Shown here piece by piece: positions 1 through 6,967 of a stretch of DNA of 8,735 nt; position 1 is the first letter of the stretch, and every line of letters starts with the position of its first letter. The notes under the pieces are model-generated. The model saw nothing but the letters and a program-made list of their open reading frames with translations, was not told the origin of the DNA and did no database searches. Origin of the DNA: Mycoplasmataceae bacterium (GTDB lineage Bacteria > Bacillota_I > Bacilli_A > Mycoplasmatales > Metamycoplasmataceae); contig JAFWJI010000066.1 in assembly GCA_017511585.1 (NCBI GenBank), positions 1 through 8,735 of the forward strand, read 5' to 3'. Position numbers and translations under genes: made by a program.

Positions 1-1005
1 CGTTTTAAATTCTTTTGAAAAACCATTTTCTCATCAAATCGAATTTTTAAAAGTTGTTTCAACATAAACTAAACCTTTATCATTGTCTGATTGTAAATTT
101 CCAAAGACAATGTCTTCATTGCTAATAGTTGTTCCTGGTTTGGGATTTTTTATTTTTGATTTTATTGCATCGAAAAGAATAGATTTAGCAGCTTGTTCAT
201 TTTTTATTCATTCAGAAGCTTGTGTTTGTTCTTGACCACTTAAAGTAATGCTTTTATTATTACTATCATCATAATCAATATATGTATTTAATCCGTCTTT
301 TTTTAATCCAGTTAATTTAACTTCAAAAGTTATAGGTGTTTCAACAATTTGTCCTTTTTCATCTTTATATTTATCTAATTCAACATGAACAGAAATTATT
401 CCTTCATCTGGTATACAAAGTTGATCTTTAATACTTAAATTTGAATTTGAAATTAGATTAAAAAATAGATTCCCTTTTTTTGATTGGATTATTGTATTTA
501 TTTGATCTTTTGTAATACCTAAATTACCATCAGTTGTAGCAAACTTATCTTTATAAGTGCTATCATTTGATAAATCAATTGCACTTGCTTTTAATACAGT
601 TTTTGGATTAAACCCTCCAAGAGTTCCACTTCATTTTATTGTAGTTCCTTTATATGATATTTCATAAACTACATCTAATTTAGTATTGTCAGTTTCATTG
701 TATTTAACTGTGTCAAATGTATATTTAAATCCTTTTTCTTCTTCAAATCCAGATCCAGGTTTTATATCAAAATATTGTAAGAAATTTTCTTTAGTAATTT
801 CACTTGCTAAAACAATAGTAAGATTTACACTATCTTTTTTAGTAACTTTAAATGCATCTTTTGCTTTTGTAAGTGTTGCATTAACATTTTCTTCAACATT
901 TTCTTCTGTTTTATTTTGCTCTGTTTTATTACAACTAACTGCAGCAAATAAAGTAGTTCCTAAACATAAAGCAGATGAAATTGATAATATTTTTACTTTT
1001 TTCAT
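1..1005 (-). CDS. Surface lipoprotein with Lipoprotein-17-like repeats (C-terminus off the window)
   Basis: Probable membrane-anchored surface lipoprotein; its ligand is unknown. Under code 4 the frame stays open from the ATG at 1005 to the left edge, giving 335 residues and no stop, so the end is missing. Residues 1-25 form a lipoprotein signal peptide: basic MKKVK, a hydrophobic stretch, then lipobox A-V-S-C with the lipidated cysteine at 25. A Lys/Glu/Asn/Thr-rich linker follows (about 26-45). The rest looks like three related units (about 46-133, 155-236 and 250-335) built on an extended-strand pattern followed by a Gly-Phe or Gly-Leu, as in the mycoplasma Lipoprotein-17 domain; this match is from memory. 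Four Trp codons are TGA, two of them adjacent at 31-36. The ribosome site AAGGAGAG at 1013-1020 supports the start. It is the last gene I can see of the minus-strand run, 48 bases after the glycosyltransferase, with no convincing promoter of its own. Confidence 0.85.
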
Positions 1006-1053
1006 AATCTAGCTCTCCTTGAATAACTTAATTAAATAAAATTAAAACATTTT

Positions 1054-1989
1054 TTAAAAATTTTTACTATTTTTTAAAATTCTCATAGTTGCAAACGTAA
1101 AGACTAATTTTGCAAATCATCTTAGTCCAAAATTTAGTCATGTAAATTTTGCTCTTTTAAATTCTTTAATATATTCTGTTTTTATTTTTACTAAATATTT
1201 TAAATTTTTAGGAGCTTTATTTTTACAATGGTTAATCATAAGCATAACATAAGCATTAATTTGTTTTGATTTTAAAGATAATAAAAGATTCATATTTGAA
1301 CATCATAATTTTATTCTATCTTCATTTCATTCTAATGAAGTAGATGAGCCATCACGATTTTCAAAATAAATTCCTAAATTTTTATTTATAAAATAAATAT
1401 TTTTAGCTTTTTTAAATACAAAATAATGGAATAATATTTGATCTTGATAAGAAACATTTTCTTTTAAATCTTCCATTTCTAAAAATAAAGAAGTTTTAAA
1501 GAATTTACACAATGGAATAGATCAAGCTGTAAAAGATCTTTTTTTATCTATAATGCCTGTTTTAGAATAAATAACTTTTGTTTTTTTTAATTTATTATTA
1601 AAACTATTTTTTCTAAAAAAATTGGTTAATACTAAATCATTTTCATCATTTAATTGTTTTTCAATATTTTCAAAACAATTTTTAGTAAATAAATCATCTG
1701 CATCTAATATAGTTACATATTTTCCGTTAATTAAATTATTGTTTTTAGCATAATTTATTACAGAACCTCAATTACCATTAGTTTTTTCTATTAATTTAAA
1801 ATTTTTTACATTATTTTTTTCTATAAAATATTTTGTCAATTCAACACTTCGATCTTTTGAACCATCATCAATTATTAATACTTCATAATTTAAAAAATTT
1901 TGATTTTGATTAATTATTGAATTTAAAGCATTTAATATAAATTTTTCAACATTATAACAAGGGATTATTATTGTTAAATCAATTTGCAT
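1054..1989 (-). CDS. Family 2 glycosyltransferase (GT-A fold), possibly membrane glycolipid synthesis
   Basis: A 311-residue protein transferring a sugar from a nucleotide sugar; acceptor not determined. The N-terminal half has the GT2 signatures: the opening strand T-I-I-I-P-C-Y-N (6-13), the nucleotide-binding D-D-G-S (41-44) and the metal-binding D-A-D (96-98, within LDADD). An acidic residue in YQD near 183 sits where GT2 enzymes carry their catalytic base. The last 40 or so residues are rich in Trp, Phe, Lys and Arg without a clear membrane-spanning segment, which suggests an amphipathic membrane-surface anchor. Six in-frame TGA codons are read as Trp, so the gene looks like fragments under the standard code. 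It starts 16 bases after pgsA, with a weak AGAAAGAG ribosome site. The lipid-gene neighbour and basic tail suggest a glycoglycerolipid synthase like Mycoplasma genitalium MG517, but surface polysaccharide synthesis is also possible. The GT2 call is firm; the substrate is inference. Confidence 0.88.
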
Positions 1990-2005
1990 ACTTACTCTTT
2001 CTAAT

Positions 2006-2602
2006 TTATTTATTATTAATAAATGGAATAATCTCTTTAAAATAAAGTAGACCAGAGATAATTGACATTAATGTAGCCAAAATCATTGGAATATTAATTA
2101 AAAAAACTTCTCATCAATTATTTTTATTGATTAAAGGAGAAAGAAAAATTACTAAAGGAATTGCAATTGATTGAAATATTGTTTTTAATTTTCCATAAAT
2201 TGAAGCTTCAATTTTTATTCTTTGATATGCAGCAATATTTCTTGATCCATCAACTATTAAATCTCGGATTATAAAAATTAATACTAAAATCAAATAAGTG
2301 TAATTAAAAATAGAAAGAAAAATTAATGAAGTTGTTGTAATAATTTTATCTGCCAAAGGATCAAATAATTTTCCAAATGAAGTAATTTGATTATTTTTAC
2401 GAGCTAAATATCCATCAAAAAAATCGCTTATCATTGAAATGACAAAAATAAATCCTGATGCATATAAAAAATATTGAGAATTAGATTTAGTATTTACTTC
2501 TAAAAAATTATTATTTGAAGATCAAATAAATAAAGAAAAAAAAATTATTAAAGGAATTACTAAAAAAATTCTAAACATTGTTAATTTATTTGGTAAATTC
2601 AT
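2006..2602 (-). CDS. pgsA: CDP-diacylglycerol-glycerol-3-phosphate phosphatidyltransferase
   Basis: Makes phosphatidylglycerophosphate from CDP-diacylglycerol and glycerol-3-phosphate, the committed step to phosphatidylglycerol and cardiolipin, in the cell membrane. The 198-residue protein is normal for the family. It carries the full CDP-alcohol phosphatidyltransferase motif: D60, D63-G64, A67-R68, G77, D81 and D85. It opens with MNLPNKLTMFRI, typical of PgsA, and has several hydrophobic segments (about 9-26, 43-58, 90-112, 140-160, 165-190). Three tryptophans (2522, 2114, 2111) are TGA. The ATG at 2602 lies 17 bases inside the 3' end of the upstream unknown gene, and its ribosome site GAGGT (within 2613-2618) is inside that gene, so the two are probably translationally coupled. 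The family is certain. The head-group assignment to PgsA rests on the overall likeness and on this usually being the only such enzyme in Mollicutes. Confidence 0.95.
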
Positions 2603-3128
2603 TATTATTTTTAACCTCATTATCTAAAATAGATTTAATTAATTCTTTAGATTCATTTTGAGTTTTTTCAAAATTTTGATCTTCAATTAATTCATCATTA
2701 ATTTTTTTAAAAAATTCAATTTGTTCTTGACAATATTTACTTCATAAATTAGAACTTGTATCAATAAGTTTTTTTATATTAGCTGCATATAATGGATTTG
2801 TCTCATTAGAATCAATATATAAAACTTTGAAAGCTTTTGAATCATAAATATCTTTTAAAAACTTTTTACATGTATTATTAACATTTTTCATTTTGATTTC
2901 AGAAACACCAGGAACAACTTCTTTTAACATTTGTTCATTCATTTCAATCAAAGAATAAATTCTAATAGATAATTCTTTTGTTGTTTTTGATGTTGCTCTT
3001 CTTAATTCAGCTTTTTTTTCTATTATTTTTTTGTTTTTATTTTTATCTTTGATGTAAGTAAAAACTAAAAATGCTACTAAAAAAAATATTAATACACCAA
3101 TTATTACATAACTAATTGTATTTCCCAT
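2586..3128 (-). CDS. Unknown membrane-anchored protein
   Basis: I do not recognise this 180-residue protein. An N-terminal hydrophobic segment (about 5-26, rich in Ile, Val, Leu and Phe) is followed at once by a very basic stretch with many lysines and two arginines (about 27-45). The positive-inside rule therefore predicts one membrane anchor with the body in the cytoplasm. The remainder is Lys/Glu/Asn-rich, probably mostly helical, and ends in an acidic tail (about 140-180). There is no lipobox, signal-peptidase site or recognised catalytic motif. One Trp (W129, codon 2742-2744) is TGA. The start at 3128 is backed by an AAGGAAT ribosome site. It lies 29 bases after rsmA and overlaps the start of pgsA by 17 bases, so it is expressed with them. 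The position hints at a link to membrane or ribosome upkeep, but no function can be assigned. Confidence 0.85.
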
Positions 3129-3157
3129 TTTATTCCTTATTTTATTTTGTTTAATAA

Positions 3158-3946
3158 TTATATATTTATTGACATAATTTCATTATATAAATTTATAAAT
3201 TGGTCTAAATCTAAATTTTCTGGTCTTGATAATGTATCAATATTTAATTTAGAACAAATTTTTAAAAAAGTTTCATGATCTATTTTTTGAAAATGTTTAA
3301 TATTGTTTCATAATGTTTTTCTTTTCATTGAAAAACACATTTTTATAAAATCTAAAAACAAAAAATAATCAACATTATAAGTAATGTTTTTCTTTTTTAA
3401 ATAAACAAGAGCAGAGATAACTTTTGGTTTTGGAAAAAAAGAAGTTGGTTGAACTTCAAAACAATATTTTGCTTCATAAAAAAGAGCTATTGAAGGAGAT
3501 AATTTAGAATAATCTTTTGTATTTTTAGTAGCACAAAGTCTTTTTCCAAATTCTTTTTGAACTAGTAAAACAACATGTTCAAAATTTGAATAATTTTCTA
3601 ATATTTTAAAAATAATATCTGTTGAAATGTTGTAGGGAATATTAGCAACAATTACAAAGTCTTTATAACTAGATAAATCTTCTTTTAAAAAATCATTATT
3701 TATTAATTCTAAATTTTTTGCATTTTTGAAAGTTTCTTTTAAAAATAAAGATAAGTTTTTATCAATTTCAAAAGCAATTACTTTCTTAGCTTTTTCTACT
3801 AAAAATTTAGTTAAAGCACCCTTTCCAGGACCGATTTCAATAACTTGTTTATCTTCAATATTTATTGTTTCTGAAATTTTTTTTAATATTTTTTCATCTT
3901 TTAAAAAATGTTGACCAAACTTTTTCTTTGAATAATATTTATCCAT
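3158..3946 (-). CDS. rsmA: 16S rRNA dimethyladenosine transferase (KsgA family)
   Basis: Dimethylates the two adjacent adenosines in the 3'-terminal hairpin of 16S rRNA using S-adenosylmethionine, a late step in small-subunit assembly; its loss typically gives kasugamycin resistance. The 262-residue protein matches the usual length. It has the N-terminal F-G-Q-H-F-L (10-15), SAM-binding motif I G-P-G-K-G (39-43), acidic E60 and D62 after the second strand, D85, and the catalytic N-I-P-Y (102-105). A later FFPKPKV segment is typical of KsgA, followed by a helical C-terminal domain. One Trp (3308) is TGA. The ATG at 3946 lies 10 bases after the tatD stop. I see no Shine-Dalgarno before it, only ATTCTTTCT, so translation may depend on ribosomes finishing tatD. 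A tatD-rsmA pairing is common in Firmicutes, but rnmV, often between them, is absent here. Confidence 0.97.
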
Positions 3947-3956
3947 AGAAAGAATT

Positions 3957-4742
3957 TTATTTTATTTTTGAAAAACATTTTAAAACATTTTGATTTATAT
4001 TTTCTAAAAACTCTTCAATACTAATTTCTTTTAATTTAGCAATAAAATTTGTTGTTTCTATTACATATTTAGGTAAATTAACTTTTCCACGATATGGAAC
4101 AGGGGTTAAATATGGAGTATCAGTTTCACATAAAATCAAATCTAGGGGTACTAATTTCGCTGCTTCTTGCATTTCTTTTGCATTCTTAAATGTAACAATT
4201 CCTGAAAAAGAAAAATAAACACCTAATTTTGAATACTTTTCAACATATTCTGGACCTGATGAATAAGAATGAAGAATAAAAACCAAATCTTGATTTTTTT
4301 CTTTATACTCTTTAATTACTTGAAATGTATCCTCATGAGCATCTCTTGAATGAACAATTATAGGGAGATTTTTTTTAATTGCAATTTCAATATGTTTTTT
4401 AAAACAATTAATTTGAACCTCTTTAGAAGGACTATCTTGATAATGATAATCAAGACCAACCTCACCAATTCCAACTACTGAATTGTCAATCATATTTTCT
4501 AATTTTTCTACAGTTTCAATATCCCAACATTCAGTAGGATGAATTCCAATAATTGGATAAACTCCTTCTTTATTTTTTGCTAAATCAATTGCTTCTTTTG
4601 AATTAACTAAATTAGTTCCAACTAAAAATATTTTTCAAACACCACTTAATTTAGCATCTTCTATAATTTCTTCTCTATTTTCAAAATATTCTTTAAAAGG
4701 ATGACAATGTAAATCGATATATTTTTTACTCATACTACTCAT
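3957..4742 (-). CDS. tatD: TatD-family metal-dependent nuclease
   Basis: A 261-residue TIM-barrel hydrolase of the TatD family. Characterised members are Mg2+-dependent DNases (3'-5' exonuclease activity) linked to DNA repair and turnover; the substrate here is not shown by sequence. The metal ligands are visible in order: H12-x-H14 in IDLHCH, E94 in GIGEVGLD, H131 in IVHSRD, H158 in ILHSYS, and D208 in CETDTPYL. The family signature Y-L-T-P-x-P-Y-R-G-K-x-N-x-P follows. Its single TGG codon (4524-4526) is the only standard tryptophan codon I found in the window; its other Trp (4635) is TGA. Two in-frame ATGs are possible, 4742 and 4733. I prefer 4742 because the weak ribosome site around AGGT (4751-4754) is 9 bases away. 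That start lies 2 bases after the mnmE stop, which suggests tight coupling. Confidence 0.94.
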
Positions 4743-4744
4743 AA

Positions 4745-6076
4745 TTATTTACCTAAACAAAAATTTTTAAATATACTATCTAATAAATCTTCTTTATCAA
4801 CATTTCCTAAAATTTCTTTTAATGATTCTCATGCTAAATGTAAATCAACGATTAATACATCATATGTATGATTGAATTCTTTAATTGATTTTTGTACTGA
4901 TTCTAAATATAATAAAGATTTTTTTAAACAATAATTTTGTCTTGGATTAAATACTAATGTAGAAGATTCTATCTCATCAAAAATAAATAAATTAGATAAA
5001 CAATTTTCTAATGAAGAAATATCTTTATTTAAAGAAGAAATATAAAGTTTATCTTTTTCTTTTTTATCAATAAGATCTGATTTATTTCATAATTGAATAT
5101 ATTTTTTATCTTTTGATTTTTCAATTATTTTTTGATCAAAACCACTTATTCCTTTAGTTGAATCAATAACATGAATTATTATGTCGCTTGTTTCAATTTG
5201 TTTTCAAGATTTATCTATTCCTATTTTTTCAATTTCATCATTTGATTCTCTAATTCCAGCTGTATCTTTGAATTTTAAAACTAAATCATTAAAAACAATT
5301 TCTGCTTCAACAACATCTCTTGTTGTTCCTGGGATGTTAGTAACAATTGATTTATCTTCATTTAACATAGCATTAATTAATGAAGATTTACCAGCATTAG
5401 GTTCTCCTACAATAGCAACATTTAATTGACTAACAAATATTTTATTTGCTTCTGAATGTTTTGTTATTTTATTTAATTGTTCAACTAATTCATCAATTTT
5501 TTCTATAAATTTTTTATTTTCTAAAATAGGAACATCATCATATTCAGGATAATCAATATTAATTTCACATAAACCAATTAGATATTCTAAAGAATTTAAA
5601 AAATCTTGTATTTTTTTTTCTCTTTCTAAATCAAAGGAATTAATTGCTATTCTATGTTGTTTAGATGTTTTTGCATTAATTAAAGAATTAATTGCTTCTG
5701 CTTTAATTAAAGATATTTTTCCATTTAAATAAGATCTTCTAGTAAATTCTCCTTTTGTTGCTAATCTTGCTCCATGAGTTAAAACTAAATCAAGAATTTT
5801 TTGAGTAACTACAATTCCGCCATGTGAATTTATTTCAACCGTATCTTCTCCAACAAAATTATCACTACCAATAAAAAAACTAACCAAAACTTCATCAATT
5901 TTTTGGTCTTTATCTTTTATAAAACCGTATTGAATTGTTTTATTTGGTCCAATTTTACCAGTAAAGATTTTTTTTATTATATCAAGAGCATCTGGTCCTA
6001 CAATTCTAATTATAGATATTGCTTGATTAATATGACCACTTGCAATTGCTGCTATAGTATCTACTAATTTATTCAT
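4745..6076 (-). CDS. mnmE: tRNA U34 modification GTPase MnmE (TrmE)
   Basis: With MnmG, MnmE installs the (carboxymethyl)aminomethyl group on wobble uridine 34 of certain tRNAs, using a folate one-carbon unit, GTP hydrolysis and K+ activation. The 443-residue protein is full length. Its N-terminal folate-binding domain includes GEDTVEINSHGG, and a helical domain with GEFTRRSYLNGK follows. The embedded G domain has G1 G-E-P-N-A-G-K-S-S (224-232), P-G-T-T-R-D (249-254), D-T-A-G (271-274) and N-K-S-D (331-334). It ends in the invariant C-x-G-K (440-443), whose Cys is catalytic. The usual Gly/Arg-rich loop near residue 15 (PPGRGGVG in many bacteria) is replaced by SGHINQAI. Three Trp codons are TGA (5204, 5087, 4829). 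The ATG at 6076 lacks a clear Shine-Dalgarno but matches the family's usual start. It heads the long minus-strand run behind a TATAAT at 6111-6116. Confidence 0.97.
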
Positions 6077-6110
6077 ACATTTAAAATATCATAAATCAAA
6101 ATCAAATTTT

Positions 6111-6118
6111 ATTATAAT
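6111..6118. promoter_or_regulatory. Divergent promoter core: palindromic ATTATAAT giving a -10 box on both strands
   Basis: ATTATAAT is its own reverse complement, so it holds a perfect TATAAT at 6113-6118 on the plus strand (toward rnhC) and at 6111-6116 on the minus strand (toward mnmE). Predicted starts fall near 6125 (leader of about 60 bases to rnhC) and near 6104 (leader of about 28 bases to mnmE). I find no good -35 hexamer at 16-18 bases on either side, which is common in Mollicutes. A short dyad, ACAAT-cataa-ATTGT (6126-6140), covers the predicted rnhC start and could be an operator or leader hairpin, though five A/T-rich pairs are weak evidence. In DNA this A/T-rich a TATAAT can occur by chance, but this one sits in the only divergent gap. 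Confidence 0.5.
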
Positions 6119-6159
6119 AATTTAGACAATCATAAATTGTGTTAATTTTATATTTATGT

Positions 6160-6187
6160 AAGGAGTTGATTTTTAATCAATGTTATG
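6160..6187 (+). promoter_or_regulatory. rnhC ribosome site with a hairpin between Shine-Dalgarno and ATG
   Basis: A strong Shine-Dalgarno AAGGAG (6160-6165) lies 19 bases before the rnhC ATG (6185-6187), far more than the usual 5 to 9. The bases between begin with a perfect inverted repeat, TTGATT-TTT-AATCAA (6166-6180). If this folds as a 6-bp stem with a 3-base loop, the effective spacing falls to about 4 bases. The hairpin may thus bring the two elements together, or tune translation by its folding. A TTA codon at 6173-6175 is in frame at normal spacing and would add four residues, but UUA starts are rare. An out-of-frame ATG at 6180 opens only about 20 codons. Confidence 0.6.
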
Positions 6188-6961
6188 GCAATTAAAAGAA
6201 CTAAAAAATTTGATTTTTCTAAAAAAAATTTTAAACCTTTAAAAGTTTCTCAATTAAATCAAGAGCATAATATTAAAAATAAAAATATGATTGGTTGTGA
6301 TGAAACAGGAGTAGGTGATTATTTAACACCATTAGTTGCAGCTGCTGTTTATATTGATAATGAAAATGTTGATCAACTTATAAAATTAGGTGTAAAAGAT
6401 TCTAAAAAAATAAGTGATGAAAAAATAATTGAATTATTTCCAAAAATCCAACAATTTATAAAATATAGAGTTAACCATTTGACTCAAAAAGGATATAACA
6501 ACCTTTCAAAATACATGAATGCTCATGAGTTAAAAATGTTTTTACATTTAAAATGTATAACAGAATTAGAAAAAAGAGATAACATTGATGAAGATTATAT
6601 CTTATTAGATGCATTTGCAAGTGTTGATAATATAGTTAAATACTATGAAAATTTAATGAAATCAAGACTTAAAACTAATGAAATTTCTAAAGAAATTCTA
6701 TTATCAGAAAATGGAGAAGAAGCACATGTTTCAGTTGCTGCTGCATCAATAGTAGCAAGATATTATTTTTTAAATATGATGAAAGAGCAAGAAGAAGAAA
6801 TTGGAATGAAATTTCCATTAGGTACTAATTCAAAAGTAGAAGAAGTAGCAATTAATTTTTGTGAAAAATTTGGAAGAAAAGCTTTATATGAAATTGCAAA
6901 AATTTCTTTTAAAACTACAGAAAAAGTTTATACCGCCCTTGATGAAAGAGGAATAAAATAA
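6185..6961 (+). CDS. rnhC: Ribonuclease HIII lacking the usual N-terminal domain
   Basis: Cleaves the RNA strand of RNA/DNA hybrids, removing R-loops and primer remnants. The catalytic signature is clear: I-G-C-D-E-T-G-V-G-D (36-45) with the acidic pair D39-E40, then T-P-L-V-A-A-A-V, K-D-S-K-K-I-S-D (71-78), D142 in LLDAF, and the S-V-A-A-A-S-I-V-A-R helix. The G-V-G-D-Y-x-x-P-L arrangement favours HIII over HII. At 258 residues it is shorter than the Bacillus enzyme (about 310). Only 35 residues, rich in Lys, Arg and Phe, precede the catalytic core, where HIII enzymes normally carry a TBP-like substrate-binding domain of about 80. This is the only plus-strand gene and contains no Trp. It runs head-to-head from mnmE and ends 6 bases from the mgtE stop. 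The start is the first in-frame ATG after the Shine-Dalgarno, at an unusual distance. Confidence 0.92.
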   Translation: MAIKRTKKFDFSKKNFKPLKVSQLNQEHNIKNKNMIGCDETGVGDYLTPLVAAAVYIDNENVDQLIKLGVKDSKKISDEKIIELFPKIQQFIKYRVNHLTQKGYNNLSKYMNAHELKMFLHLKCITELEKRDNIDEDYILLDAFASVDNIVKYYENLMKSRLKTNEISKEILLSENGEEAHVSVAAASIVARYYFLNMMKEQEEEIGMKFPLGTNSKVEEVAINFCEKFGRKALYEIAKISFKTTEKVYTALDERGIK

Positions 6962-6967
6962 TTTTTT

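Noticed and set aside
686..1012. Plus-strand open frame opposite the lipoprotein signal region
   Set aside because: It lies wholly antisense to a well-supported lipoprotein, has no ribosome site, and its composition is that expected of the reverse strand of an A/T-rich gene.
1055..1066. TAAAAATTTTTA palindrome at the end of the glycosyltransferase gene as a terminator
   Set aside because: It is only A/T, has no loop in a strict reading and is not followed by a convincing T run on the transcribed strand. Such dyads arise easily in this composition.
1066..1096. TTGCAA and AATAGT, 17 bases apart on the minus strand, as a promoter for the lipoprotein
   Set aside because: Each hexamer matches consensus at only four of six positions and lies inside coding sequence, which is not above chance here.
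3726..3914. Plus-strand open frame inside rsmA
   Set aside because: It mirrors the N-terminal SAM-binding part of RsmA and is a shadow.
5181..5429. Plus-strand open frame inside mnmE
   Set aside because: It is antisense to the MnmE G domain, whose motifs are all in place; no ribosome site and no recognisable protein.
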